DNA of 64,000 bases, taken from contig NZ_JABFNS010000008.1 in the NCBI RefSeq assembly GCF_013116825.1, forward strand, positions 1 to 64,000, read 5' to 3'. The notes beneath the pieces were generated by a model that ran no database searches, had not been told where the DNA came from, and worked only from the letters and a program-made list of their open reading frames with translations. This document shows, one piece after another, positions 9,555 to 18,127 of the stretch. The translations under genes were made by a program, and so were the position numbers. Origin of the DNA: Myxococcus xanthus (GTDB lineage Bacteria > Myxococcota > Myxococcia > Myxococcales > Myxococcaceae). Position 1 is the stretch's first letter, and every line of letters starts with the position of its first letter.

Positions 9555-9914
9555 TCATGATTCTTCGTCCACCTCGCCGTCCTCCTCTTCAAGCCAGCGC
9601 AGGAAGCGCATGGCACCGACCAGGGCGAGCACCGGCGCTCCCTCCTCGTCCAGGAAGCGGATGGCATCCTTTTCATCAGACAGGCTGACCTGGACGCAGT
9701 ACATGGCCATGTCCTTACCGGGACGGACCAGGTCCTTCAGCCGGGCATTGATGACGCGCGGATGCGCCTCCATCACCTCCGTGTAGACCTCATCCAGGGG
9801 GACCAGTACCCCCCGGACGCCCTCGCGTGCGGCGATGAAGCACGGAGACTGTTCCTCGAGGACCCGGGCGACGATGTCGGCGGGCTGCTCTTCTATGCAA
9901 TTGGCTTCGAACAT
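9555..9914 (-). CDS. hypothetical protein between Imm11-like copies
   Basis: 119 aa, acidic, with no signal or membrane segment. No family recognised. It begins MFEANCIEEQPADIVARVLEE and ends in a Glu/Asp-rich tail (WLEEEDGEVDEES). It lies 6 bases after Imm11-like copy B and 52 bases before copy A, on the same strand, so it is probably translated with them. Its small, acidic, cytosolic character and position fit an additional immunity protein, but this is inference from context only. Confidence 0.6.
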   Translation of the reverse strand: MFEANCIEEQPADIVARVLEEQSPCFIAAREGVRGVLVPLDEVYTEVMEAHPRVINARLKDLVRPGKDMAMYCVQVSLSDEKDAIRFLDEEGAPVLALVGAMRFLRWLEEEDGEVDEES

Positions 9915-9920
9915 GATGGG

Positions 9921-10505
9921 TCAGAGCTCCAGTCCGTCCCAGCCTTCAGCTTCGTAGACCTTGAAGCCGGTCAGGCCCGCTTGCTCGAAAGCAGCGTGGA
10001 CGTCTTCACGGATGAGAATGAGACGGAGTTCCTTCGTGCAGCGGAACAGCTTTGCGTCGGGACTGATGGCGGTGGTCTGCAGGGCCAGTTTGTCGATGAG
10101 CCCGATCTGCTCCTTGTCGATCGAATTCATCTCGTAGTTCGAGCGCTCCATATCGATGGCGTCTTCTGCCCCCTGGAGATTGAGGAAAGCGTAATCCGGA
10201 CCGACGATAGCGCCCTGGTGGTCCTTGACGACGACGGGAAGCCACTCAGCGTTGGAGACACCGAGTGAATTGATGAGCTTGCGTGCTCGCCCAGAGACGA
10301 GCAATGCGCTCATGAGGTTAGGCTGGAAGTCGTAGAGGTTCCTGTTCTCCGGGTAGTTATCGGAGAAGGAGACCTCGCCTCCCGGGGGAAAGTCTTTGGC
10401 AAGACTGATGCCCATATCGAACTTCCAGTCTGTCGGACTTCCACGCGGGTAGCTCTCTATGAACCCCGCCTCTTCAGCCATCACCGTGAATACGAAGTAT
10501 TTCAT
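9921..10505 (-). CDS. Imm11-like immunity protein, copy B
   Basis: 194 aa, the middle of three Imm11-like paralogues, sharing SPTDWKF, EVSFSDNYPENRNLYDFQP, NAEWLPVVVKDHQG and AFLNLQGAEDAIDMERS with copy A almost word for word. It differs in the N-terminal strand (VMAEEAGFIESYP) and around the LALQTTAISPDAKLFRCTKEL segment, where A and C read LALKYDAI/LALKYEAI. ATG 10505 is chosen over in-frame ATG 10544 because it matches the other copies. The gap to copy C is 17 bases. Such divergence between copies may tune each to a different toxin variant. Confidence 0.8.
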   Translation of the reverse strand: MKYFVFTVMAEEAGFIESYPRGSPTDWKFDMGISLAKDFPPGGEVSFSDNYPENRNLYDFQPNLMSALLVSGRARKLINSLGVSNAEWLPVVVKDHQGAIVGPDYAFLNLQGAEDAIDMERSNYEMNSIDKEQIGLIDKLALQTTAISPDAKLFRCTKELRLILIREDVHAAFEQAGLTGFKVYEAEGWDGLEL

Positions 10506-10522
10506 CTGGGGCGGTCCTTTGG

Positions 10523-11107
10523 TTAAAGCATCAGACCATTCCATCCCTCGGCACTATAGACCTTGAAGCCAGTGAGTCCTGCTTGAAGGAATGCAGCATG
10601 AACGTCTTCTCGAATGAGAATGAGACGACGCTCCATGGTGCAACGGAACATCTTGGCCTGGGAGTCAATGGCCTCGTATTTGAGCGCAAGCTTCTTGATG
10701 CGACCGATCTGATCCTTTTCGAGATGGTCCATCTTGTAGACGGAGCGCTCCATGTCGATGGCGTTTTCCGCTCCCAATAGGTTGAGAAAAGCGTAGTCGG
10801 GACCCACGACGTTGCCCTTGTGGTCTTTGACGACGACCGGCAACCACTCTGCGTTGGTGATTCCCAATGAATCGATGACGCTGCGAGCTTTTCCTGACAC
10901 AAGATGCCCGTTCATCAGATTGGGCTGAAAGTCGTAAAGGTTCCGATGGTCAGGGTAGTTATCGGAAAAGGAGACCTCGCCGCCGATAGGGAAATCCTTG
11001 GCGAGGCTGATACCCTCGGCAAATTTCCATTCCGTCGGGCTGTTTCGAGGATAGGAGTCAATAAACCCAGCTTCAGTACCTCGAATTTTGAAGACGAAGT
11101 ATTTCAT
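10523..11107 (-). CDS. Imm11-like immunity protein, copy C (next to the toxin)
   Basis: 194 aa, the copy nearest the nuclease gene (21-base gap), so the most likely direct antidote. It has the same conserved blocks as copies A and B, with changes such as SPTEWKF and GNVVGPDYAFLNLLGAENAI. Its DNA is far less G+C-rich than the window: bases 10561-10620 hold 29 G/C of 60. That contrast with copy A suggests copy C arrived more recently and that the copies are not simple fresh duplicates of one another. Confidence 0.82.
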   Translation of the reverse strand: MKYFVFKIRGTEAGFIDSYPRNSPTEWKFAEGISLAKDFPIGGEVSFSDNYPDHRNLYDFQPNLMNGHLVSGKARSVIDSLGITNAEWLPVVVKDHKGNVVGPDYAFLNLLGAENAIDMERSVYKMDHLEKDQIGRIKKLALKYEAIDSQAKMFRCTMERRLILIREDVHAAFLQAGLTGFKVYSAEGWNGLML

Positions 11108-11128
11108 GGTTTCAGAATCTCAATGCTC

Positions 11129-12001
11129 TTAGTAGAGCGAGCCCCACTCGTAGCGACTCTTGGCCTTCTTGTCCTTGGGAGCGTAGCGCACGAATTCATG
11201 CACGTACTGCGTTCCGGCTGTGATGGATTCAACGACAGCTCGGCTCAATCCTACGAGCAGGTCCCAGTATTTTTCTTCCAAATCCTTGAGCTGCTCGAAA
11301 ATGCTTGTGACTAGCGCCTCGTGGTCTTTCTGTGCGTCTATTTCTTTTTGCAGCTTCTGGCTGATGACCTTCAGATCCAGCATGACTTCGTGCGTGTAGA
11401 TGGGATGGTCGCCCGGGTGCTGCAGCAGCGCGTGGACGGGCACGGCCCAGGCCTGGTCCGGCAGCATGATGATGTTGTGGCCGTGGTTCAGGTTGTAGTC
11501 GGACTGGAGGATGAGGCGGAGTTGCCGGTACGTGAAGGCAGGCCCGTCCTTCAGCTCGTAGTAGAACGCCGAGCCCGGGAGGATGTGGTGCGCCTCCCAC
11601 GCGTACGGGTACTTCTGGAGCGCGGGCTTCTTGTCCTTGTCCTTGGCCCTCGGGTTGAAGTTCTCCGGTGGCCCCCCGGGGAACTCAGCGGTCTGCTTCA
11701 CCAGGTCCCGGATTTCATCCAGGTAGGAATGGTCGAAGACGCGGTACACGTCACGCCCGTCCAGGGACGCGATGTAGTCAGAGCCGTTCTGCGCGTAGTC
11801 GCTGTCCTTGCCGAGCACGCCCCGGGGCGCGGCGCTGTCGTCCACGTGGTCGGCGTCGTCCGCGGCGCTGGCCGCGGGCTTCGGCTTCTTCTTCTTCGCC
11901 GCCTTGGCCGCCGTGTACTTCCGGTCCCTGCTTCGCTCGAAGATGGACAGGAGCCGCTGCGCCAACTCCGTGTTCATCTCGCTCGCACTCAGGTTGCTCA
12001 T
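11129..12001 (-). CDS. AHH-type nuclease toxin (polymorphic toxin/T6SS effector candidate)
   Basis: 290 aa. Residues about 130-205 carry an HNH/endonuclease-VII-fold signature of the AHH type: WEAHHILPGSAF (Ala137-His138-His139), then NLNHGHNIIMLP (170-181) and a following VHALLQHPGDHPIYTHEV (189-206) with several His. The N-terminal 1-60 is disordered with a Lys-rich run (35-39), and the C-terminal 210-290 is helical. There is no signal peptide or recognisable trafficking domain, so it would need an adaptor or tip protein such as the nearby DUF4150 product. ATG 12001 follows GAGGTGG; GTG 12013 is also in frame. The 3' part is low in G+C (11281-11340: 30 of 60) while the 5' part is high, which fits exchange of a toxin tip domain. 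First gene of the immunity operon. Confidence 0.75.
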   Translation of the reverse strand: MSNLSASEMNTELAQRLLSIFERSRDRKYTAAKAAKKKKPKPAASAADDADHVDDSAAPRGVLGKDSDYAQNGSDYIASLDGRDVYRVFDHSYLDEIRDLVKQTAEFPGGPPENFNPRAKDKDKKPALQKYPYAWEAHHILPGSAFYYELKDGPAFTYRQLRLILQSDYNLNHGHNIIMLPDQAWAVPVHALLQHPGDHPIYTHEVMLDLKVISQKLQKEIDAQKDHEALVTSIFEQLKDLEEKYWDLLVGLSRAVVESITAGTQYVHEFVRYAPKDKKAKSRYEWGSLY

Positions 12002-12075
12002 GCGCGTACCCACCTCTCACGTTGTATGGTGCCTGAACGCCCCGTTCCAGGCTACGCTCACCCGCACCTCTCATC

Positions 12076-12861
12076 ATGGCCCGTCTCATCTCCCTCCGTG
12101 CAGATGCCGCTGACTCCCTGGGAGAAAGGCTGAGCCGGTTCGACCCGGGCGCGGACCGCTCCAGCATTCTCGCGCGGTTGGACGCCATCACGCTCGACCT
12201 GCACCTCATCGCCGTGGCCACGCTGCTGGTGGATGGTAATCCACAGGGGTTCTTCCTCAACCTCTGCCGGATGGCGGAGAACGGCCGCCGGGTGCAGCGC
12301 CTCCTCGCGGACCGGGGCCTTCCGCCACCGCCCGCGCGGCGCAACACGCCGCTGCTCGGCGCGCTCGCCGCCGGCCACTTCTCCCTCGCGGAGGCCGTGG
12401 CCGCGAGCGCCGCCACCCAGTGGCAGCAGGGCGCCGAATACGAGGATGAGTTCCTCTGGGCCGCCGCCCTCCAGCACCTCACCCGCACGCCGTCCGCTCC
12501 GCTGGAGTCCATCCTCGTCCCGCTGGAGAAGGTGGGCCAGGAGCCCTACGCCAGCCGGGTGGCCATGGCCCGGGCCCTGGTGTCCAGGGACGCCGCCGCC
12601 TTCGCCGAGGCCTTCGCCGCCGCCTGCCTGGACCACGGCATCGTCACGGAGAAGCGCGCCCGCTCGCTGGCCACACCCGTGACGTCCTTCGCGCCGCACC
12701 GGTTCGTCTGGCTCGAAGGACTGGCCCTCCTGCGCCTCGCCGAGCGCGCCGGCATCGCACCCGGGGACACCGGCTTCCGCTACTGCCCGCCCCTGGCCCG
12801 CGTCCCGATGACCGCGACGTACTCGGGCGACTGGGCCGTCGACACGGCGCCGACGCGATAA
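12076..12861 (+). CDS. Imm49-like immunity protein
   Basis: 261 aa, Ala/Leu-rich and helical, without signal or membrane segments. The pattern resembles the Imm49 family: an N-terminal helix bundle, AMARALVSRDAAAFAEAFAAA in the middle, then FAPHRFVWLEGLALLRLAER and a closing GFRYCPPLARVP. The assignment is from overall pattern, not a search. It is divergent from the AHH nuclease (74 bases apart) and ends 5 bases from the convergent DUF2169 gene. It could protect against a second effector no longer present or encoded elsewhere. Confidence 0.6.
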   Translation: MARLISLRADAADSLGERLSRFDPGADRSSILARLDAITLDLHLIAVATLLVDGNPQGFFLNLCRMAENGRRVQRLLADRGLPPPPARRNTPLLGALAAGHFSLAEAVAASAATQWQQGAEYEDEFLWAAALQHLTRTPSAPLESILVPLEKVGQEPYASRVAMARALVSRDAAAFAEAFAAACLDHGIVTEKRARSLATPVTSFAPHRFVWLEGLALLRLAERAGIAPGDTGFRYCPPLARVPMTATYSGDWAVDTAPTR

Positions 12862-12865
12862 CCCG

Positions 12866-13909
12866 TCAGTCCGTTCCGACGGGTTGCCCCGGCTCCAGCG
12901 TCTCCGCGCCCTCGCACGTCACCTGGATGGAGCGCAGCTCCGTGGGCTCGCGCTGCAACGCGAAGGTGCCGCGCCACACGAGGAACAGCTTCATCGCGTC
13001 CGTGTCCAGGACCACGGTGTCCAGCCGCAGCGCTCCTTCCAGGTCATCCAGCCCCCGGGCCCTGGGCGCGAGCACCTCCGGAGACGGCAGCGCGGGCAAC
13101 CTGAACGTCAGCGGCGCACCCGGCGCCATGTGCTTCAGCAGCACGGCCTCGCCCCCTCGCAGGTAGCCCGGGACGAGCTGGTCCCACGGCGCGCCGTTGA
13201 GGAAGCGCCGGTCGAAGTCCTTCGGCAGCAACGGGCTGCGCGACTTCTTCCACGCGTCATCGTAGGTGCCCGCGTAGCCGGCTCGGGGCTGCCAGTGCGG
13301 TTCGATGAACCCGAAGCCCGTGGGCGGAGGACGCTGGCCCCAGGACCTCAGCGGCTCGGCGGGAGACTCCAGGTTCGGCAGCCGCAGGTTCTCCTCGAAG
13401 CGGCTGCCCTTCTCGCGAAAGCCCGTGCCCAGCGGGTTGCGCGGCTCGAAGGCGCTGCCGTCCTTCCCGCCGAAGGCGCGCTCATAGCGCAAGGGGATGC
13501 GCTCGAAGGGGAGGGGCTGCGTCACCCCGATGCCGCCCATGCTCTTGAACCACGTGCGGTCCCCCAGCACACGGACCTGCTTGTGCACCGGCCCGACATG
13601 CAACTCGGCGAGGAGCTCGCGAGTCCCCGCCGCGGGCGCATGGGCATGCCCCACCAGCACCACGTCCGTGGCGGCCTTGAAGAAGGCGCTCTCGGGCTCC
13701 AGGCGGAGGCTGGCCGCATCCCCGCCTTCCCAACGCTCACCTCCGGTCAGCAGCGGCGCCTGCTCCGCGGACAGCGTCGGCGCGCCCCGAGGCCGCAGGT
13801 CGAACGTGGCCTTCAACACGGGCACGAACAGGGGCCGCAGCGCCTCGTCGGTGAGGAACAGCGGCTCGAAGGTGAAGGGCGTGAGGTTCTCGGTGGAGGG
13901 GTGCCCCAT
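12866..13909 (-). CDS. DUF2169 protein (T6SS effector-loading accessory)
   Basis: 347 aa, matching DUF2169: an N-terminal block with FVPVLKATFDLRPRG, ELHVGPVHKQVRVLGDRTW in the middle, PFERIPLRYERAFGG, a YDDAWKKSRSPLLPKDFDRRF segment and FLNGAPWDQ, ending in a beta-rich region. DUF2169 proteins accompany PAAR/DUF4150 effectors in T6SS clusters and are thought to help load effectors on the spike. This supports the reading of 3200-13909 as a T6SS accessory island even though no baseplate or sheath genes lie in the window. Confidence 0.82.
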   Translation of the reverse strand: MGHPSTENLTPFTFEPLFLTDEALRPLFVPVLKATFDLRPRGAPTLSAEQAPLLTGGERWEGGDAASLRLEPESAFFKAATDVVLVGHAHAPAAGTRELLAELHVGPVHKQVRVLGDRTWFKSMGGIGVTQPLPFERIPLRYERAFGGKDGSAFEPRNPLGTGFREKGSRFEENLRLPNLESPAEPLRSWGQRPPPTGFGFIEPHWQPRAGYAGTYDDAWKKSRSPLLPKDFDRRFLNGAPWDQLVPGYLRGGEAVLLKHMAPGAPLTFRLPALPSPEVLAPRARGLDDLEGALRLDTVVLDTDAMKLFLVWRGTFALQREPTELRSIQVTCEGAETLEPGQPVGTD

Positions 13910-14086
13910 GAAACATGTCTACCAGTCCTCACCCGTTTGGGACACGGGCAGCCGGAGCCCGGCTGTCAGCCCGCGTTCCACCTCCCGTCCACGCCGTGCC
14001 CTCACACCCCGGCACGATGAGGCCGGCAAGGTCCTGCTCGACGTCTTCGTCCGGCGCGTGCCGTCCGTGGACGCCGGGGGATTCGC

Positions 14087-14230
14087 GTGGTGGACCCGGC
14101 CACGCCGCTCATCTTCTTCGGAGACATCCACAGCACGGATGACTGCGTGTCCGTGCTGGCGGCGCGGCGGCTGCTGGCGAAGAAGGGCTACAGCCCCCTG
14201 GGCCGGGTGGAGCTCGTCACCGCACGGTGA
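14087..14230 (+). pseudogene. possible 3' remnant of an unidentified gene
   Basis: A 47-codon frame (GTG 14087 to TGA 14230) with protein-like sequence (TPLIFFGDIHSTDDC, AARRLLAKKGYSPLGRVEL). Just upstream another frame reads HDEAGKVLLDVFVRRVPSVDAGG, as if the two belonged to one gene broken by a frameshift near 14085. No start with a ribosome binding site was seen. The stretch 13910-14216 otherwise holds no gene. Its tail overlaps the convergent DUF6209-like gene. Function unknown. Confidence 0.2.
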
Positions 14231-14657
14231 AGACGTGGTTGGTGCCGAAGTTCGAATCCCAGGCCTGGCAGCCCCAGCGGTTGGTGTTCTCGAACCAGAT
14301 GGCCAGCGTGCCCCGCGTGTTGAGTGGGATGGACGGCGCGGGCGGGTTGGGCGTGGAGGAGAAGCCCGCCACCCAGAAGCGCTGCACCGGCCCGTCGTTG
14401 AACTGGTAGTAGCCCGTCATCGTCCACCCGAGCGTGGTGCCGTTGATGTTGCCCCGGCACTGCGTCAGCCGGTCCGCGCTGTAGTGGATGGCCGCGGTGG
14501 AGCCAAAGGGCAGCGGGTTGGGGGACGCGAATACGCTCCAGCCCTGCGCTGGCGACTGGAAGGTGATGCTGGAGGCGGACTGCGAGGAAGCGGCCGTTCC
14601 GGCGAGCAGCACGGTGACGGCGGCGGCGAGACACCAGCGGGGGGATTGACGCGGCAA
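14217..14657 (-). CDS. secreted DUF6209-like protein
   Basis: 146 aa with an N-terminal signal peptide (Arg-rich start, then AAAVTVLLAGTAAS). The mature part is a single small beta domain with CRGNINGTTLGWTMTGYYQF, FWVAGFS and IWFENTNRWGCQAWDSNFG, a pattern I associate with DUF6209, found in myxobacterial secreted proteins of unknown role. Two Cys (in CRG and WGC) may form a disulfide. It is divergent from the App1 gene; the 153 bases between them would hold both promoters. Confidence 0.65.
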   Translation of the reverse strand: MPRQSPRWCLAAAVTVLLAGTAASSQSASSITFQSPAQGWSVFASPNPLPFGSTAAIHYSADRLTQCRGNINGTTLGWTMTGYYQFNDGPVQRFWVAGFSSTPNPPAPSIPLNTRGTLAIWFENTNRWGCQAWDSNFGTNHVFTVR

Positions 14658-14810
14658 GGCAAAGCTCCAGGTTGAGAGGAAGCTGCGTTGCGGATACGCA
14701 CACCGTGGCAGGCAAGGGCTGTGACGGTCCGCCAGTGGACCCTCACGGGTTTGTGCCGCTCAATCGTGGACTCCTCTAGAGTCAGGCTCCTCACCTTTAC
14801 GCTCCGCGCC

Positions 14811-15932
14811 ATGGCCGACTTTCTTCCTCGCTTCTATCGACTCGCCGTCCGCGTGGACGCGCACTATGACGCGCTGAGCCGCAAGCTTCGCCAGAAGCTG
14901 GGAATCGCGCCGCCGCTGCGCATCCTCCCCTACCGGGGCTATGGCACGCCCGAGCGCGCCGTCATCAAGGCCCGCGTGCTGGAAGACCGGCACGTGCGCC
15001 CGCCGCAGGAGCGCTACACGCTGGTGGGCAGCGCGGTGGCCTCCTACAAGCGCTACATGACGCGCGAGGTGCCGGGCGCGCACGTCGCGGTGCGCTGGGG
15101 CGACAAGCGCTGGGAGGGCACCACCGACGAGGAGGGCTTCCTGGAGCTGTGGGTGCCTCCGCCGGACGGGGTGCGCTCGGGCTGGCACATGGTGGAGCTG
15201 GAGCTGCTGTCGCCGGACGCGGAGGGCGTGTCCCGCGTGGCCGCGCCGGTGCGGATGGCCGGGCCCGGCGCGGAGTTCGGCGTCATCAGCGACATCGACG
15301 ACACCGTCATCGTCACCGGCGTCACCGACCTGCTGAAGCGGGCCTGGGCGCTCTTCCTGACCGAGCACCGAGTGCGGCTGCCCTTTCCGGGTGTGGACGC
15401 TTTCTACGCCGCGCTCCAGCACGGCCGGGGCACGAACGCGGACAACCCCATCTTCTACGTGTCCAGCAGCCCGTGGAACCTCTACGAGCACCTGGACGAG
15501 TTCCTCTCCCTGCACAAAATCCCCACCGGTCCGCTGCTGCTGCGCGACTGGGGCCTGTCCAGCCAGGGCTTCGCGCCCGGCGGGGGCCATGGGCACAAGC
15601 TGGAGAAGATTCGCGCGGTGCTCGGCACGCTGTCGCACCTGCCCTTCATCCTCATTGGCGACAGCGGCCAGGAGGACGCGGAGCACTACCGCACCATCGT
15701 CCGTGAGTTTCCCGGGCGCATCCTCTGCGTCTACATCCGCAACGTGCCCGGGCATCAGCGCCGGGCCGAGGAGCTGGCGCTCATCGCCGGGGACATCCGC
15801 GCCGCGGGCAGCCAGATGCTCGCGGTGGATGACACCACCGAGGCCGCCCGTCACGCCGCGCGCGAGGGGTGGATTCAGTGGCGCGAGGTGCGCGAGGTGG
15901 AGGCCCACCGCCGCGAGGACGCCGCGCGCTGA
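14811..15932 (+). CDS. App1-family (DUF2183) phosphatidate phosphatase-like protein
   Basis: 373 aa. Residues about 155-310 form the App1/DUF2183 HAD-like catalytic domain with the DxDxT motif in ISDIDDTVIVTG (Asp161, Asp163, Thr165), YVSSSPWNLY and a closing GDSGQEDAEHY. The N-terminal third is a beta-sandwich-like region. Yeast App1 is a Mg-dependent phosphatidate phosphatase; bacterial members are largely untested, so lipid phosphate hydrolysis is inferred. ATG 14811 is used because it begins the conserved part; the frame is open upstream to TTG 14688 without support. No signal peptide. Confidence 0.8.
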   Translation: MADFLPRFYRLAVRVDAHYDALSRKLRQKLGIAPPLRILPYRGYGTPERAVIKARVLEDRHVRPPQERYTLVGSAVASYKRYMTREVPGAHVAVRWGDKRWEGTTDEEGFLELWVPPPDGVRSGWHMVELELLSPDAEGVSRVAAPVRMAGPGAEFGVISDIDDTVIVTGVTDLLKRAWALFLTEHRVRLPFPGVDAFYAALQHGRGTNADNPIFYVSSSPWNLYEHLDEFLSLHKIPTGPLLLRDWGLSSQGFAPGGGHGHKLEKIRAVLGTLSHLPFILIGDSGQEDAEHYRTIVREFPGRILCVYIRNVPGHQRRAEELALIAGDIRAAGSQMLAVDDTTEAARHAAREGWIQWREVREVEAHRREDAAR

Positions 15933-15964
15933 GAGCCCCGGCGCCCACCGCGGTGCAGGTGCGG

Positions 15965-18127
15965 TCAGGGCAGCGGACGGCCACCCTGGAACTGGGCCAT
16001 GCGCTGGGCGCGCTCCATCATCTCGCCCTGGGCCCAGCGCTTCTCGTCACCGGCGCGCGGCAGCCGGCGGCGCCAGCCGCCATCCGCCGCCAGCTCCCAG
16101 GCGGACGTGGTGTCGGCCATGCAGCGCTCCAGCGAGTCCTTCACCTGGGCGGCCAGGCTGGCGTCCTCCACCGGCGCGAGGATTTCCACGCGGTGGTCCA
16201 GGTTGCGCGGCATCAAGTCCGCCGAGCCGATGAAGCAACGCAGCTCCGGGCCGCGCTCGAAGATGTAGATGCGCGAGTGCTCCAGGAAGCGGCCCAGCAC
16301 GGACACCACGCGGATGTTCTCCGACACGCCGGGAACGCCCGGGCGCAGGCAGCAGATGCCGCGCACGTTCAGCTCCACCTTCACGCCCGCGCGGGACGCC
16401 TCGTAGAGGGCGTGGATGATGCCGGGGTCCACCAGCGCGTTCATCTTCATCTGGATGCGCGCGGGGCGCTCGGCCGTGTGCGCGGCGACGGTGCGCTTGA
16501 TTTCCTCCAGCAGGCCCTGGCGCATGGTGAGCGGGGCCACCAGCAGCTTGCGGAAGCTCTTCGGCCGGCCAAACCCGGTGAGGTAGTTGAAGACGTCCGC
16601 CACGTCCGCGCCAATGTCCGGGTCCGTGGTGAACAGGCCCATGTCCGTGTAGAGGCGCGCCGTCTTCGGGTTGTAGTTGCCCGTGCCGATGTGCACGTAG
16701 TGCCGCACCTTGTCGCCCTCGCGCCGGACGATGAGGATGGCCTTCGCGTGCGTCTTCAGGGACGGAATCCCGTAGACGACGTGCACGCCCGCCTCTTCCA
16801 GCGCGTTGGCCCAGCGGATGTTGGTGCGCTCGTCGAAGCGGGCCTTCAGCTCCACCATGCACACCGCCTGCTTGCCGCGCTCGGTGGCGGTAATCAGCGC
16901 GGGCACCAGGGGCGAGCTGTCCGACGTGCGGTACACCGTCTGCTTGATGGCCAGCACGTCCGGGTCGGCCACGGCCTCGGTGACGAAGCGCTCCACGGAG
17001 GTGGCGAAGGACTCGTAGGGGTGGTGGACCAGCAGGTCCCCCCGGCGCATGGACGACATCACCGTGCCGCCATCCGGCGCGTCCGCGTCCGTGCGCAGGC
17101 GGGCCTGGGTGACGGGGACCCACGGCGGGTCCTTCAGCTCCGGGAAGCCCGGGGCGAAGGCGATGGACTGCAGGTCGTTGAGGCCCACCAGGCCGTGCTC
17201 CTCGTAGACCTGGCGTGCCTCCAGGCCCATGGCCTCCACCAGCGGCTCGAGCAGCTTGGGGCTCATGCCGGCCTGGACTTCCATGCGGATGACGTCGCCG
17301 AAGCGGCGCTCGCGCAGCTCCGTCTCCACGGCCTTGAGCAGGTCCTCCGCGTCCTCGGACACGGTGAAGTCCGCGTCGCGGGTGACGCGGAAGGTGCCCC
17401 AGCTCAGCACCTCCATGCCGGGGAACAAGTCCCCCAGGTGCTGGGCGATGATTTCCTCCAAGGGGACGAAGACGTTGCCCTTGAGGGGCAGGAAGCGCGG
17501 CAGCAGCTCCTTGGGCACCTTCACCCGGGCCACGCTCTCCTCGTCCGCGTCCGGGTCTCTCAGCAGCACCGCCAGGCTGAGCGACAGGTTGGAGATGTAG
17601 GGGAAGTGCCGCCCCAGGCCGATGGCCAGCGGGGTGAGGACGGGGAAGATCTGCTCCTTGAAGCGCTGGTCCACCTGGGCGCGCTGCTCGGCGTCCAAAT
17701 CCATGGCGGAGAGGATGCGCAGGCCCTTTTCGGCCAGGGCGGGGCGGAGCACCTTCTCGAAGGCGTCGCCGTGCCGGCGCGTCTGCTTGAGGATGCCGTC
17801 GTGCAGCTTGTCCAGGGTGTCGCTGGGAGAGGCTCCGTCGGGAACCAGGCGCGCCACGCCGCCGCGAATCTGCTCGTGCAGACGGGCGACGCGAATCATG
17901 AAGAACTCGTCCAGGTTGCGCGCGTAGATGGCGATGAACTTCAGTCGCTCCAGCAGCGGAATCTCCGGAGACTCGGCGAGTTGGAGGACACGGTCATTGA
18001 AGGCCATCCAGGACAGCTCTCGGTTGAAGAAGAGCTCCGTGTCCTTCGACTCCGCGCCGGCCGGGAGCACGTCCCGGTTGGAGGGCTTCTGGGTGACGCT
18101 GCGACCGCCGCCGCCGCGTTTCGGCAT
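15965..18127 (-). CDS. ppk1: polyphosphate kinase 1
   Basis: 720 aa, the usual length of PPK1, which reversibly adds the ATP gamma-phosphate to inorganic polyphosphate at the inner membrane. All four domains are present: N-terminal (ELFFNRELSWMAFNDRVL), head, and two phospholipase-D-like catalytic domains. The autophosphorylated His lies in YVHIGTGNYNP, and HHPYESF and FIGSADLMPRNLDHRVEI are also typical. It starts at ATG 18127 with GAGGAG about 11 bases upstream. It stands alone, convergent with the App1 gene (32 bases). No pho-box-like repeat was found by eye in 18128-18309. Polyphosphate matters for starvation and development in myxobacteria. Confidence 0.97.
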   Translation of the reverse strand: MPKRGGGGRSVTQKPSNRDVLPAGAESKDTELFFNRELSWMAFNDRVLQLAESPEIPLLERLKFIAIYARNLDEFFMIRVARLHEQIRGGVARLVPDGASPSDTLDKLHDGILKQTRRHGDAFEKVLRPALAEKGLRILSAMDLDAEQRAQVDQRFKEQIFPVLTPLAIGLGRHFPYISNLSLSLAVLLRDPDADEESVARVKVPKELLPRFLPLKGNVFVPLEEIIAQHLGDLFPGMEVLSWGTFRVTRDADFTVSEDAEDLLKAVETELRERRFGDVIRMEVQAGMSPKLLEPLVEAMGLEARQVYEEHGLVGLNDLQSIAFAPGFPELKDPPWVPVTQARLRTDADAPDGGTVMSSMRRGDLLVHHPYESFATSVERFVTEAVADPDVLAIKQTVYRTSDSSPLVPALITATERGKQAVCMVELKARFDERTNIRWANALEEAGVHVVYGIPSLKTHAKAILIVRREGDKVRHYVHIGTGNYNPKTARLYTDMGLFTTDPDIGADVADVFNYLTGFGRPKSFRKLLVAPLTMRQGLLEEIKRTVAAHTAERPARIQMKMNALVDPGIIHALYEASRAGVKVELNVRGICCLRPGVPGVSENIRVVSVLGRFLEHSRIYIFERGPELRCFIGSADLMPRNLDHRVEILAPVEDASLAAQVKDSLERCMADTTSAWELAADGGWRRRLPRAGDEKRWAQGEMMERAQRMAQFQGGRPLP

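Noticed and set aside
14240-14270. tRNA T-loop-like GTTCGAATCC
   Set aside because: Lies inside the DUF6209-like coding region and no cloverleaf can be drawn around it.
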